Shown here: in pieces, positions 43,495 to 55,423 of the stretch
Numbering within the stretch: the first letter of the stretch is position 1
How the letters are laid out: every line of letters starts with the position of its first letter
NCBI GenBank assembly: GCA_016716365.1
Contig: JADJWM010000016.1
Span: forward strand, 124,001 to 188,000
Direction: 5' to 3'
Length of the DNA: 64,000 nt
Source: Chloracidobacterium sp.
GTDB lineage: Bacteria; Acidobacteriota; Blastocatellia; Pyrinomonadales; Pyrinomonadaceae
Notes under the pieces: model-generated
Database searches by the model: none
Told to the model about the DNA's origin: nothing
Seen by the model: only the letters and a program-made list of their open reading frames with translations
Position numbers and translations under genes: made by a program

Positions 43495-44496
43495 TGGCTC
43501 GAAAAAGGCAGATCCCGTTTCAGTTGTTTAAGCTGGCCGAAGATCTTGGCCTTAAGGCAGGCGATGATTCTGTTGCATCGATAGTCGCCTATTGTGATCA
43601 CCAAGTTGGCGCTCATCGCCGAGATGGAGGATTGCCGCTCTCTCACCGATTTGATGGAATGGGTTGCGGCCAAGGTCGGCACAATCTTCGAGCAAGTCGG
43701 CGACGAAGCCGAGCTACAACGCATAAAAGATAAGTATCTGCAAAAAGGTGAAAAGGCGTTTGCCAACCTGGAGAAAGAGTTATCGGATGAAGTTTTCGGG
43801 GTTACCTATCGTCGTCAGAACAAGTTAGCCTGGGAACCCCCTTTTGTTTCGGTAATTGATTCTAGAGAGGAGAAAGCACCTCGCACTTACTTCACAAAGT
43901 GGCACGAACTAGCTCATCTGCTTACGCTAACCGAACAAAGGCGCCTCGTATTTCGACGGACTCATGCAGAATATGGCGAACAGGATCCGGAAGAGAAATT
44001 AATGGATATAATTGCTGGCCGGTTCGGTTTCTACGGTCCAGTCTTCCACAGGTTTATCAAAGCTGAAATTTCCTTCGACGAAATCGAGCGGCTGCGGCGA
44101 GAGTTATGCCCTGACGCAAGCGTTCAAGCGTCTTTAATTAGCTTTACTAAGTATTGGCCGACACCCTGTGTGCATATCCGAGCTGAGTTAGGGTTTAACA
44201 AAACCCAAAAGCGACAACTCCAACAGAATCACTTTGGTTTTATAGACGCACCGGAAGCGGTTTTGCGTGCTGCAGCTGTTTCAGTGAACGAAGCCGGGAG
44301 AGACGCTCGGTTTCGGCTGTTCGAAAATATGCGCGTTCCAGAGTCGTCGATGGTGCAGAAGATTTTCTCGGAACGTCTCAGCTACGGTGAAGCGATAGAG
44401 GATCTAGCACAATGGACGGAAGGAGAATCTGTCCGCGTGAAAGTAAAGGCTCGATTTCGGGACGAAGGGGTCGAAGGATTAATTACACCGGTTTAA
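43491..44496 (+). pseudogene. ImmA/IrrE-type metallopeptidase, one frameshift near the 5' end
   Basis: A zinc metallopeptidase of about 335 residues. The first 37 codons (MMARKRQIPFQLFKLAEDLG...) are in one frame and the rest in the next, changing near 43,600. The catalytic HExxH is in WHELAHLL, with a downstream Glu in DPEEKLMDIIAGRFGF as third ligand. The C-terminal half is probably the substrate- or signal-binding part. Paired with the XRE regulator through an overlapping start, it would relieve repression on a damage or phage signal, as in ImmA/ImmR and IrrE/DdrO. If the frameshift is real, a downstream start could still give a protein with the complete catalytic domain. Confidence 0.78.
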
Positions 44497-44632
44497 GTAT
44501 CGTCGATTACTTGGTACTAGCGGATTTTCGGTGCAACTGGTCATTTAGTCGAAGTAACTTAATCCGATACCACTACCGAAAAAGAAGACCTTCGTAGATC
44601 CGAACCGCGATGGTTGAATAGGTAAAACGGAT

Positions 44633-45259
44633 GTGAGCATGGTTATCGCCACAAAGCATGTCATGGCAAGTCAATATAATGCGGAGATCGTTGCGGGTGC
44701 CCTGCTGCCGAATGAAAGCCGCGTACTCGCGCAACTCAAGCTAAATCGAATTCCTGATGAAGAATTGCGCCGCCAGATAACAACCGAAAATATTCTGCAA
44801 AAACGCAGTCCGGCGACAGCCATCAGAATGGCAAGGCTTATTCATAACCGTTTCCAGTACGCCGATGACGAGTTGCTAAGGATCGTAGTATCAGGATCTC
44901 GCACGACATCAAATCAAGCTCTGCTCGTCATAGCGATCAGACATAGTCGACTGTTGGGAGACTTTCTCCTCCGAGTAGTCAAAGAACACTGGAGACAATT
45001 TCAAACGAAACTCAACCCAACCGACTGGGACGAATTCCTCAATCAATGCGAGCAGCTCGACCCGTCTGTTAAGAATTGGCAAGTGTCGACACGCATAAAA
45101 CTGGACAGGGTTGTCCGGAAGTGCCTCGTTGAGACGGGTTACCTGGAAAGCTCACGTAGCCCAACTATTATACCAGTATACCTAGCACCCGAGATCCGCA
45201 CGTACTTATTACGTCCTGGCAACGAGTATGTCCTCAGCGCGATGGAGATCACTTCATGA
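44633..45259 (+). CDS. brxA: BREX protein BrxA (DUF1819)
   Basis: A 208-residue protein matching BrxA/DUF1819 in size and place: EIVAGALLPNESRVLAQLKLN, TAIRMARLIHNRFQYADDELLRIVVSG, LLGDFLLRVVKEHWRQFQTKLNPTDWDEFLNQC. BrxA is a small helical, NusB-like RNA/DNA-binding subunit needed for BREX defence. It is intact and ends in an ATGA overlap with brxB. The start is uncertain: the GTG given, an ATG two codons later, or an ATG at codon 11. Confidence 0.85.
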   Translation: MSMVIATKHVMASQYNAEIVAGALLPNESRVLAQLKLNRIPDEELRRQITTENILQKRSPATAIRMARLIHNRFQYADDELLRIVVSGSRTTSNQALLVIAIRHSRLLGDFLLRVVKEHWRQFQTKLNPTDWDEFLNQCEQLDPSVKNWQVSTRIKLDRVVRKCLVETGYLESSRSPTIIPVYLAPEIRTYLLRPGNEYVLSAMEITS

Positions 45260-45819
45260 TTAACAGTTTTCACGCGCGTCTGAACAAATTAAAGGAACGG
45301 CTTTCATCGCCCGAACTTGTGAACAATAAAGGATTGGGGAATGAGATCGGATTTTACATTTTTGATTACCCGGCTCAGTTCGAACTGGACTTGAGATCGC
45401 ATCTTGAGAAAACAATTCGCGGTATCGATAGAAAGATAATCCAGATCGATCTTTTTCGACTGCTGCTGGATTATCTAACAAAGCGCAATTTACTGAACGC
45501 TGCGATAGATCTGCAAAAGAACAAGGGTGACGACGAAATGTTGCGGGCGTTGAAGGGGCCGTTAGACGAAGAGAAGCGCATCGCTCCGGAAATCGAAGAG
45601 ATACTAAAGGACCGAGATTTCGACTTGGTAATTATCCACGGCGTTGGCGGATGTTACCCCTTGATCCGGGTTCATCGCTTGCTAAACTGCCTTCAGCCTA
45701 TCTTAAAAGATAAACCACTCGTCGTTTTCTATCCGGGTGAGTACGACGGCCAACGGCTGAGTCTGTTCGGACGCTTGTCGGATGATAACTATTACAGGGC
45801 ATTCCGGCTGGTGGCGTAG
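45256..45819 (+). CDS. brxB: BREX protein BrxB (DUF1788)
   Basis: A 187-residue protein matching BrxB/DUF1788: FHARLNKLKERLSS, GFYIFDYPAQFELDLRSHLEKTI, IQIDLFRLLLDYL, DLVIIHGVGGCYPLIRVHRLLNCLQP and the conserved VVFYPGEYDGQRLSLFGRL. Essential for BREX-1 protection in other systems, of unknown biochemical activity. Intact, with start overlapping the brxA stop, and brxC follows after 15 bases. Confidence 0.88.
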   Translation: MINSFHARLNKLKERLSSPELVNNKGLGNEIGFYIFDYPAQFELDLRSHLEKTIRGIDRKIIQIDLFRLLLDYLTKRNLLNAAIDLQKNKGDDEMLRALKGPLDEEKRIAPEIEEILKDRDFDLVIIHGVGGCYPLIRVHRLLNCLQPILKDKPLVVFYPGEYDGQRLSLFGRLSDDNYYRAFRLVA

Positions 45820-45834
45820 CCGGCGTCAATACTT

Positions 45835-48800
45835 ATGCAAATCAAGAACATCTTCCAAAAGGATCTCTTTCGTCCCATAAATGGTGTCGTCAAAGTCGGT
45901 GACGAATCGGCCTCAACGGTTTGGCAAGAACTAGACGAATACGTAGTGACGCGTGAGCTCTCGGGACATTTTCACAAGTTCTTTAGTTCCTATCTAGAAG
46001 CGGTAGACAATCCGAAGAGCGACGATGTGCGCAACAGGATCGGTGTATGGGTGTCCGGATTTTTCGGATCGGGTAAGTCACATTTTATTAAGATCATCAC
46101 CTACCTCCTTAGAAACGGGACAGTTATAAATCCTGCAACTGGTGAATCCCGCCGTGCGATAGAATTCTTCGAACCGAAGATCGAAGACAATATCTTCTAT
46201 GGTGACATCGCACGGGCAGTCGAGCATCCGGCCAAAGTGATTCTGTTCAACATCGATAGCAAATCTGACGACAGCAAGAGTAGAGATGCGATCCTGAAGG
46301 TTTTCATGCAGGTCCTGAATGAGACTCAGGGATACAGTTCATCCTCGCCGTACCTCGCTGAAATCGAACGCAGGTTAGACAAGGAGGGTAAGTACGACGC
46401 CTTCAAGACGGCCTTCAAACGGATCCACGGGGGCGAATGGGCGGACGAACGCGACGCTTTCGTACTTCTGCGTGACGCGACTGTAGCTGCCCTGCGCGAA
46501 GCCACCGGCATGACGGAAAATGCCGCTAACAAGTTAATAGAAGACGAGCAGGCAAACTACAGTTTAAGCGTCGAGAAGTTCGCAAAACTGGTGAAGGAAT
46601 ACCTCGATCTCAACGGCAAGAATCATCGGATCATTTTTGTCGCCGATGAGGTGGGACAGTTCATTGGCGGCGACACCCACCTGATGTTGAACCTCCAAAC
46701 GATAGTCGAGAACCTGGGTACAGTCTGCAACGGACGCGCCTGGGTGGTCGTCACCTCGCAGGAGGACATCGATGCTGTATTGGGCAATGTGGTATCGGCC
46801 AAATCTAACGACTTCTCAAAAATCCAGGGAAGGTTCTCTACGCGCATATCTTTGTCGAGCAGCAACACCGACGAGGTCATTCAGGCCAGGCTCCTCGAAA
46901 AAACAGTTGATGCAGAGACAGAGCTTCACAACCTTTTCCGTGCGAAAGGCGATGTCATCAAGAACCAACTCACCTTTAGCAACAACGGCGCGACGCTCAA
47001 GAATTTCAAAGACGAAAATGATTTCTCGATAAACTATCCATTCGCGCCTTATCACTACCAGCTTGTTCAGGCGGTGTTTGAGTCGATTCGCAAAGCGGGC
47101 GCCACCGGTCTGCACCTTGCCCGCGGCGAGCGGTCGATGCTCGATGCCTTTCAACAAGGAGCTAAAGCGATCGCTGAGGAGCCGACCGGAAAGCTGGTTC
47201 CTTTCTGCCAGTTTTATCCGGCGGTCGAGTTTCCTCGACACTGCCGTTCAGCTGACGATAAATCATGCAGCAGACAGTGAGAGTCTCGAGCCGTTCGACG
47301 TAGATCTATTGCGCGTCCTCTTCCTGATTCGTTATGTAGAGATCGTCAAACCGAATCTGGACAATCTCGTTACGCTTTGTATTACACAGGTCGATGACGA
47401 CCGTCTGGCGTTGAAAACACAGATCCAGGAAAGCCTTGCGCGCCTTGAAACCCATACCCTCATCAACCGAAACGACGACCTCTTCTACTTCCTGACGAAC
47501 GAAGAACGCGATATCGGCCGCGAGATAAAAAACGTCGAGATCGGCGCAGAACTCGAGGCAAATGAACTGTCGCGACTGCTCTTCGGTGAAGTGCTGCCTG
47601 ATGTTGGTAAGTACAGGTATCCCATAAACAAAAAGGACTTCACCTTTAATCGACTGACCGATGGCCGTCCATTTCAGGGCGGAACCGCCGGTGAATTAAA
47701 GTTGGAAATCATCACGCCGTTGAATTTCGAATTTGACGCGTACACGCCGCAGAAGTGCGTTCTCGAGAGCAGCGAAAGCATTATCGTAAAGATGCCTGTC
47801 CACGAGACTTTGAGAAATGAGCTCGGAACTCTACTTCGGACCCAGCGATACATCCAGCAAAAGAATGATGCCGCTGCGCCGCCGACTACGCGTCGGATTC
47901 TAAGTGAAAAGGCACAGGAGAACCAGCAGCGACAGGCAAGGATCGTCACAAATCTTAAGAAACTGATCGAAGAGGCTGATGTCTTCGCGGCCGGGCAGCA
48001 ACTCACGACCGGTCAGACTGTATCCGTCGGTGAAGCTCAGGGATATCTGATCAAGAATCTCTACAGCAAGCTCGGCTACCTTAATGCCCCTGCCGCCGAT
48101 CCTGTTGAAGATATAAAAGCGGTTTTGTCGGCCGATGACGTCGGCCAGCAGACTTTAATTCTTGATTCCGGTCAGCCGAATGAAAACGCGATCAACGAAA
48201 TTCGATCGCATGTTGAGATCCGGGCGAATAACAACATTCGGGTGACCCTCGAAGAGATCATTAAGTTCTTTGAGAAACAACCATACGGTTGGCGTGATCT
48301 CGATACCACGCTGCTCGTTGCAAAGCTGTTCGCCGCAGGTGACCTGACGGTGATGATCGAAGGCGCCGCGTCAGTGCCGAGCAGCGCGATCGAGACCTTT
48401 ACGCGATCAGGCCGGTGGAAGCTCGCCAGTATTCACAAACGACGAACAACCCAGGCTTCCGATCTCGCGAAGGCAGGGCAGCTTGCGCACGCCGTCTTCG
48501 GTAAAATCGCGGACGCAAACAAAGAGGACGCCCTGGCAAAGTTCATTCGTGAGGAGATCGATACATGGCAGCGAAACCTGAGAGACTACCGCGCGAGCTG
48601 AAGATGGGAAGTTCCCTGGACTACGGTTGATCGACGAAGTTCTCGGATTGACACGAGCACAGGCGGGGATCGCCGACACCTTTGAATTCTTCCGCAACTT
48701 CAACGAGCGAGCAGATGATTGGCGCCAGGCGAGCGAGCAATACACAAAGGTCCATGATTTTTACAACAATCAGTCGGAGATCTGGAGAAAAGCAAAGACC

Positions 48801-49381
48801 CGGATCGAAGGGTCGTACAAAGACAATCGGTCGATGCTTGATTTGGATCCGCGGTCCTCAGAAGCATTAAAGAGACTCGAGGACATCCTCTCAAATCCGG
48901 AGCCTACTCTTTGATACGTGAGATTGATGGACTGCTAAGCAGCGTCGACTCGGTTAACCAACAGGTTCTCAACGGCCGTCGGGAACGAGCTATTCAGTCG
49001 ATCGAGGCAAAGATCGCTCAGCTTAAATCGGAGTTGGATTCAATCAGGGCGGACTCGGACACACGGAACGCCATCCTAACCCCGTTTCAGGCGGCGAAAG
49101 GCGTTATCGAACACGAGGAGAGCATTCAACGGATCGCCTTTCAGGAAGGCGAGCACGCCGAAGATTTGTTTCAGAATGCGCTCGACGCTATCGAGAACAA
49201 GCGGCCAAAGCCTGCTGACGGCAAGAGTGCCGTCGCCCGTAAAACGCGAACCGTGTGTCCGGCAACGTTGAACACGAAAACATTTCTTGAGACTCCCGAA
49301 GACGTGGATGAATTTCTCGACAAACTTCGCGTCGAAATGGAAGAGGCATTAAAAGACAACGCGCGAATACGCATTCAATAA
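45835..49381 (+). pseudogene. brxC: BREX P-loop ATPase BrxC, three frameshifts
   Basis: A locus of about 1,180 codons, the expected size for BrxC. The N-terminal part is diagnostic: FRPINGVVKVG, Walker A GFFGSGKSHF, Walker B IIFVADEVGQFI and the arginine-rich GRFSTRISLSS. The frame changes near 47,230 (FYPAVE to FLDTAVQLTINHAAD), near 48,595 (NLRDYRA to EDGKFPGLRLIDEVLG) and near 48,900 (LEDILSN to GAYSLIREIDGLL). All four segments are clean, conserved BrxC sequence with no internal stop, so the damage is only three single-base indels. BrxC is the large motor-like ATPase of the BREX complex. If the frameshifts are real, BREX is inactive here. Confidence 0.87.
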
Positions 49382-49387
49382 TTTCGG

Positions 49388-52300
49388 ATGAATAAATCCC
49401 AGCTAAAAACATATGCGCCGAAAGCGCGGCGAGATTTCATACAGATGATCCGTCAGCAGGCGGATATCTTAGGGCTTACGAAGGAGGAGATCGCAAAGCC
49501 TGAGGTTAAGGGTGATGTCGCGATCATAGAGGGACGGCCGTATCCGAGACGATATGCCGACCTGCACGCACCCCTTGCAAAGACGATCGGTTCCGAAGGG
49601 TTGGATCATTACCTGGACCGGATCGCATATTCCTGGTTCAACCGTTTCGCCGCTCTTCGGTTTATGGAGGTGAACGGGTACTTGTCTCATCCGTTCCGTG
49701 TGCTGAGCAATCGCGAAGCAGGAAAGAATGAGCCTGAGATACTAGAGCACGCTGCTGAGATAACGCTTGCCGGTTTAGATAAGAACAAAGTAATAGAACT
49801 AAAGCTCGCCGGTAACAAGGACGCAGAGCTTTACAAGATGCTGCTTATTGCTCAATGCAATGAGCTGCATGCGGCGATGCCGTTCTTGTTCGAGAGGATC
49901 AACGACGAGACGGAGATATTGCTATCGGACAATCTGCTCCACACCGACTCGGTGATCCGAAAGATGGTCTCCGATATCGAAGAAGAGAACTGGAAAGAGG
50001 TCGAGATCATCGGCTGGCTTTATCAGTTTTACATCTCAGAGAAGAAGGACGAGGTGATCGGGAAGACGGTCAAGAGTGAAGACATCCCGGCAGCTACACA
50101 GCTCTTCACTCCAAACTGGATCGTCAAGTATATGACCCAGAACTCTCTGGGACGTCTATGGCTCGAAGCAAACCCCGACTCCGAGCTAAAGACAAAGGTA
50201 CCGATGGAGTTTTACATCGAACCGGCAGAAGACAACCCGAAAGTCGAGCGTAATCAGATCAACCCTGAAGAGATCACGGTACTGGACCCGGCCTGCGGCT
50301 CGGGACACATACTTGTCGAAGCCTACGACCTGCTCAAAGCGATATACACGGAACGCGGCTACAGCTCGAAAGACATTCCCGAACTCATCCTAAAGAACAA
50401 CCTTTACGGCCTCGACATCGATGAGCGAGCGGCACAGCTTTCAAGCTTTGCGCTCTTGATGAAGGCAAGAGCCGATGACCAAAAGTTGTTCGACAATGAC
50501 AGAGGACATCTTGTTCCGAACATCATCGCCGTGCCTGACAGTTCAGAGCTTCAGTACACACCGAAAGACATTGCTGAGATGTTCGGCGATGCGAGACAAG
50601 CCGATGAAGTAGTAGATCTGCTAGACCTCTTCGCTCAGGGCAAGACGCTCGGGTCGCTGATACGCATTCCGGACGGATTTGAAAAGGTGATCGATAATAT
50701 CGAAGCGTCGATCGCTGCCAAGTTCGCCAGTTCCGACATGATGGAACAGATCGCTGCACGCCAGCTTGTTCCATTTGTCCGGGCGGCAAAGATGCTCGCC
50801 CGCAAATACGACTGTGTCATCGCCAATCCGCCATATATGGGCAGCAAGGGAATGAACGGCGAACTGAAGGCGTTTGCGGCGATGAATTTTCCCGACAGTA
50901 AATCAGACCTTTTTGCGATGTTTATCGAGCGCAATTTTGAGCTATTAAGAGAGTATGGGTTCAGCGCAATGGTGACAATGCAGAGTTGGATGTTTATTAC
51001 GTCATTCGAAAAACTGCGAGAAAGACTTGTAACCGAGAAGACGATAATAACGATGGCTCATTTGGGTCCGCGAGCCTTTGCGGAAATAGGTGGTGAGGTA
51101 GTTCAGACAACTTCATTTGTTATGTGGAACAGACATCAGGATGACTACAAGCCAGTATTTTTTAACCTCGTCGGATTAGCCGAAAACGATAAGATTGAGG
51201 CCCTAAGGAGCGGCGGAAATCGGTTCGATCGAACCCAACAAGAAAATTTGAACAAGATTCCCGGAAGTCCAATCGCCTATTGGGCCAGCGATAGGATTAT
51301 CCGTATTTTTGCAAATGGAATTCGACTGGATGAAATTGCCGCTCCCGGAAAAGGTCTTTTTACTGGAGACAATGGGCGATTTATAAGGAATTGGTGGGAA
51401 ATCGACTCTTCTAACACAGAGCGAAACTGTCAAACACATCTCGAATCTTCACAGGCCCGGGAAATGGTATCCACATAACAAGGGCGGTGAGTTTCGACGC
51501 TGGTATGGAAATGAAGATTTCGTAATTGACTTTCAGAATGATGGCCGCAATTTGCGTCGATTCGATGGCTACGGGGAACGTAATCCTGAACATTATTTTA
51601 AGGAGGGACTTTCATGGACAAAAGTAACAACGCCGAAACTTTCTGCCAGGTATCCAGCGACTGGACATCTATACGATGATTCGGCCTGTGTTTGTCGGTT
51701 ACCGCAAATGTTGACGTGTTTGAGGTTCTTGGATATTTAAATTCTACGGTGGGTCACCATCTCTTAGCGACCATAAGTCAGTCGATGAATTATTCCCCGG
51801 GAGAGATTTCAAAGTTACCGTTTCTTCAGTCACCAATTGGTAGCTCTCAACTTAGCCGAGAAATGGTTTCTCGTAGCAAACACGACTGGGATTCATTCGA
51901 AACTTCGTGGGACTTCAAGACATTTCCGATTCTAGAGCTCCGATCCGGGATCGATATACCGCCGACCGAATCGGTTGAAGAGTGCTGGAACCGTTGGAAT
52001 GAGCTTACCGTAGAACGCATCAGCCGGATGCAGGGGCTTGAGACTGAAAACAACCGTTTGTTTATCGACGCATACGGTCTGCAGGACGAACTCTCGCCCG
52101 AGGTGCCGCTCGATCAGATCACGCTGGCACGGGCCGATAAGCAAAAAGACACCCGCCGCCTGCTCTCATACTTCATCGGCTGTCTGATGGGCCGCTATTC
52201 GCTTGACGAGCCGGGCCTGATCTACGCCAACGCCGGCAATGTCGGCTTCGATTCTTCGCGATACAGGACATTCCGGGCTGACGACGACGGAATCGTGCTG

Positions 52301-52921
52301 GTGACCGATATCGAATGGTTTCCTCAGGAAGCGGCTCGTCAGTTTGAGAAGTTCATGAGAACAGCTTGGAGCGATGGCCGTCTGGCTGAGAACCTTCGAT
52401 GGGTGGCTGCTCAGCTTTCACCGAAAGCTGGAGAAGAACCGATCGAGACGATCAGAAGATACTTCTCGACATCGTTCTTCAAAGACCACATGCAGACATA
52501 CAAGAAACGGCCGATCTACTGGCAGTTCTCATCGGGCAAACAGAAAGCGTTCGAGTGCCTCGTATATCTCCACAGATACAACGAATCGACTCTGCCGAGA
52601 ATGCGCCACGAATACGTCCTGCCGCTTATGTCAAAGATCGAGGCACAGATTGAAACCCTAGCCGGCCACGCTGACGAGTACGGCACACGTTCGGGAGGAT
52701 TGCTTGACACAAGCGGCTCGACCTCCGAACGCAATAAGCTTGCGAAACAGCTCGAGACCCTGAAAAAGAAACAGGTCGAACTTGCCACGTTTGACGAGAA
52801 GCTTCGGCACTACGCCGACATGCGGATCTCCCTCGATCTCGACGACGGGGTGAAAATGAACTACTCCAAGTTCGGCGATCTGCTTGCTGAAGTGAAAACG
52901 ATTACAGGAACAAAAGACTAA
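49388..52921 (+). pseudogene. pglX: BREX adenine methyltransferase PglX (BrxX), two frameshifts
   Basis: A locus of about 1,178 codons coding for the BREX-1 N6-adenine methyltransferase that marks host DNA and discriminates phage DNA. SAM motif LDPACGSGHILVEAYD and catalytic IANPPYMG are both present, as is the N-terminal LKTYAPKARRDFIQMIRQQA. The frame is lost near 51,430 (WEIDSSNTERNC to RPGKWYPHNKGGEFRRWYGN) and changes again near 51,690 (YDDSACV to SVTANVDVFEVLGYLNST). The recognition and C-terminal domains follow intact to the end. The first 690 codons alone would still contain the catalytic domain without the target-recognition part. Confidence 0.87.
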
Positions 52922-52966
52922 GTACTAGATCGGGACCATTAAGTCTTAAAAGAGAGAATTTAATTT

Positions 52967-54877
52967 ATGCCAGATACAAACCCTCCCCAGCTCGCCTATG
53001 AGGCCTTTAAAGAGGCTTGGCTCGAGGATGTTATTGCAGACAATCCGACTACCGTTCAGTTGGGCCATCGTTTTTCGAGAAAGATCCTTGGTGACTGGCT
53101 CGACTTCAACGCAGAGACCGAAGACATAGTCTTCTGTGACGGCGCGGGTGACGGTGGAATAGACGTTGCGTTTTTAGTGCTCGGAGATACGACCGAGGAC
53201 GGTAGCCAGGACGGAAACACTTGGTACCTGGTACAAAGCAAACACGGATCAGCGTTCGCGGGCCCGGCGACGATATTGATCGAGGGACAAAAAGTCATCG
53301 ATACCCTAAGGGGCCATAGAGAAAATCTGTCGTCCCTCGGCTCAGAGGTTTCCGAGCGGATTCGTAACTTCATTAACGATGCTGGCCCAAATGACAGGCT
53401 GACGCTAGTTTATGCAACACACGAGCCTTTGACAGAGGAAGAGAAGCGTGCGGCTGAAGACGTGCGGACCCTTGGTAGGAATCATCTTGGAAATCTTTTT
53501 GAGGTTGAGGCGATCTCGATCCAGACGATCTTCAACCGCCTCGCCGAACTCCAGAGCAATACAAAGAGGACGACTGTGAAGATCCGAACGACTCTTGTGC
53601 CTTCAGGCGACGACTTGTGGATTGGATCCGTGAGTCTTCTGGATCTGTATGATTTTCTAAAAGAGTACAAGAAAGAAACCGGTGATCTCGATCAGCTTTA
53701 CGAAAAGAATGTCAGAAAGTATCTCGGTGGTGGGCGAGTGGTTAACAAAGGCATCGCAAATACATTAAAAACCAAGCCCGAAAAGTTTGGCTTGTTCAAC
53801 AACGGGATAACCGTGGTTGCAGAGGACGTTCAGCACGAAAACGGTACCTATCTGGTAAGCGAACCGTATGTCGTAAACGGGTGCCAGACTACGAAAACAA
53901 TATGGCAGGTACTCAAGGAAAAACTCGATACAGGGTCAAGTCAAATTTCACCTGAGACTGAACACTGGCGTGACCGACTAAGGAATGGGATTGTGATCAT
54001 GAAGTTGGTGAAAGTCGGACCGCATGCCGAGAGCGAATTGAACGACATCACGCGGTTTACGAACAGTCAGAATTCCGTTAGCCGTCAGGATTTCATAGCG
54101 TTGGAAAGTGACTTTCGAAACCTGGCTTCGGAGGTCGAATCCAGATACGGGATTTATTTAGAAATTCATCGCGGGGGATGGGAAAGCCAAAAAATGCTTC
54201 AGAAGCAGAGCTTGGACACACCCAGGTTTACGGAACATGTCAACGCGTTCGATATGTTGAAAATTTACGGTGCGGCCTGGATGTCCGAACCCGGAATTGC
54301 GTTCGGTAAGAATCCACCTTTCGCCCCAGGCGGAAGCATCTTCAAAAGGATAATGGATTCAAATAGTTTTGGACCCGAAGAAATATATGCCTGTTACCTT
54401 CTTCAAAAGGTCGCCAATAAAATTAAGTTCGGCCGAAACTCGGACAAGCAATCGCGGGGCCAGACTAGGTATCTCTTTTATTACGTCCTTACGGATCTTA
54501 TTAAAGACATCCTGATCAATGCATCTATGACTTATGGGTTAAAAGACTTGACGGCTGCCATCATCGCACTCTTTAGAGAGGAGACCGAAGCCGCATTGGG
54601 ACTTACAAATATTGCCCTGAATGTCATTGACACATACATGGCTGTTGGGAATGCCGAGTCTGTATTTACAGAACCTGAGTTCGAACGAACTCGCGATCTG
54701 AATTACTTCTTAAAGTGGGAGAAGCTTGGGAAGGGCAGAGAGTTTACGCCGAAGTTCGAACAGCTCCTTTTCGCGAACAAGTACCTCATGAGTCAGTCGT
54801 TGGCTGGACATGAATCAATAAGGACACAGGTGCTCGCCGCATTGAACGCAGGACAATCGAGTGGTTTGACTTCTTAG
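52967..54877 (+). CDS. AIPR-type abortive infection protein
   Basis: A 636-residue intact protein of the AIPR (abortive infection phage resistance) family. The N-terminal 150 residues resemble a PD-(D/E)xK nuclease (GDGGIDVAFLVLG, then WYLVQSKHG). The AIPR core is seen in EKFGLFNNGITVVAEDV, SEPYVVNGCQTTKTIWQVL and DITRFTNSQNSVSRQDFIALE. Proteins of this type are phage-defence effectors, often beside restriction-modification genes. It is inserted between pglX and pglZ, where BREX loci commonly carry an extra defence gene, and would add a second layer of defence. The start follows a GAGAG-type ribosome-binding site. Confidence 0.82.
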   Translation: MPDTNPPQLAYEAFKEAWLEDVIADNPTTVQLGHRFSRKILGDWLDFNAETEDIVFCDGAGDGGIDVAFLVLGDTTEDGSQDGNTWYLVQSKHGSAFAGPATILIEGQKVIDTLRGHRENLSSLGSEVSERIRNFINDAGPNDRLTLVYATHEPLTEEEKRAAEDVRTLGRNHLGNLFEVEAISIQTIFNRLAELQSNTKRTTVKIRTTLVPSGDDLWIGSVSLLDLYDFLKEYKKETGDLDQLYEKNVRKYLGGGRVVNKGIANTLKTKPEKFGLFNNGITVVAEDVQHENGTYLVSEPYVVNGCQTTKTIWQVLKEKLDTGSSQISPETEHWRDRLRNGIVIMKLVKVGPHAESELNDITRFTNSQNSVSRQDFIALESDFRNLASEVESRYGIYLEIHRGGWESQKMLQKQSLDTPRFTEHVNAFDMLKIYGAAWMSEPGIAFGKNPPFAPGGSIFKRIMDSNSFGPEEIYACYLLQKVANKIKFGRNSDKQSRGQTRYLFYYVLTDLIKDILINASMTYGLKDLTAAIIALFREETEAALGLTNIALNVIDTYMAVGNAESVFTEPEFERTRDLNYFLKWEKLGKGREFTPKFEQLLFANKYLMSQSLAGHESIRTQVLAALNAGQSSGLTS

Positions 54878-54882
54878 ACGAC

Positions 54883-55412
54883 ATGAATTTCGTAGCGGTT
54901 TCAGAGGTTCTTCATTTGGCTATCCAGGAAACAATTTTCGAGATCATTGTTGCCATTGCAAACATCCGCGGCGTTTTCGATCATGGCGACAGCGTTCTCT
55001 ACGCGTTTAAGAACTACATTGCTTTCGCCATTCTCTTGCCAGCGACACATACTATGTATCCGAGGCGGCTTATTCCCAGTTTGATGAGCATCGTTTGACG
55101 CTGCCGCTTTCAAGGGCCAGGGTAGGTGGATTGAAATCATACTTCACGTTTGAACATCCGGTACCGGCGAGCGTCGTGATGAAACACATTCGCGATTCAG
55201 ACCGGAGCCGCGAGACGATTGCCTCAATCCTCGAAATCGCGGACTGCGTGACACTAATCACGAAGGACGAAGACAAGACTATTTCGTTATTGCATCGGAG
55301 CTCGATGCCCGTGGACTGGGCTGTAGGTGCGTCACAGTTTGCTCGATATGAACTCTGTGGTATTCCGATCCGGACCGAGAAAATACCGATGGTGGGACGC
55401 CTGGTACGTTAG
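54883..55412 (+). pseudogene. Unknown gene within the BREX operon, one frameshift
   Basis: Two open frames make one plausible protein of about 175 residues: the first (MNFVAVSEVLHLAIQETIFEIIVAIANI to LYAFKNYIAF) passes into the second near 55,030 (SDTYYVSEAAYSQFDEHRLTLPLSRARVGGLKSYFTFEHP to DCVTLITKDEDKTISLL). I recognise no family. It starts five bases after the AIPR stop and ends just ahead of pglZ, so it is part of the operon and perhaps a partner of AIPR. The frame change may be real or a sequence error. Confidence 0.5.
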
Positions 55413-55423
55413 CAGTAAGACAT

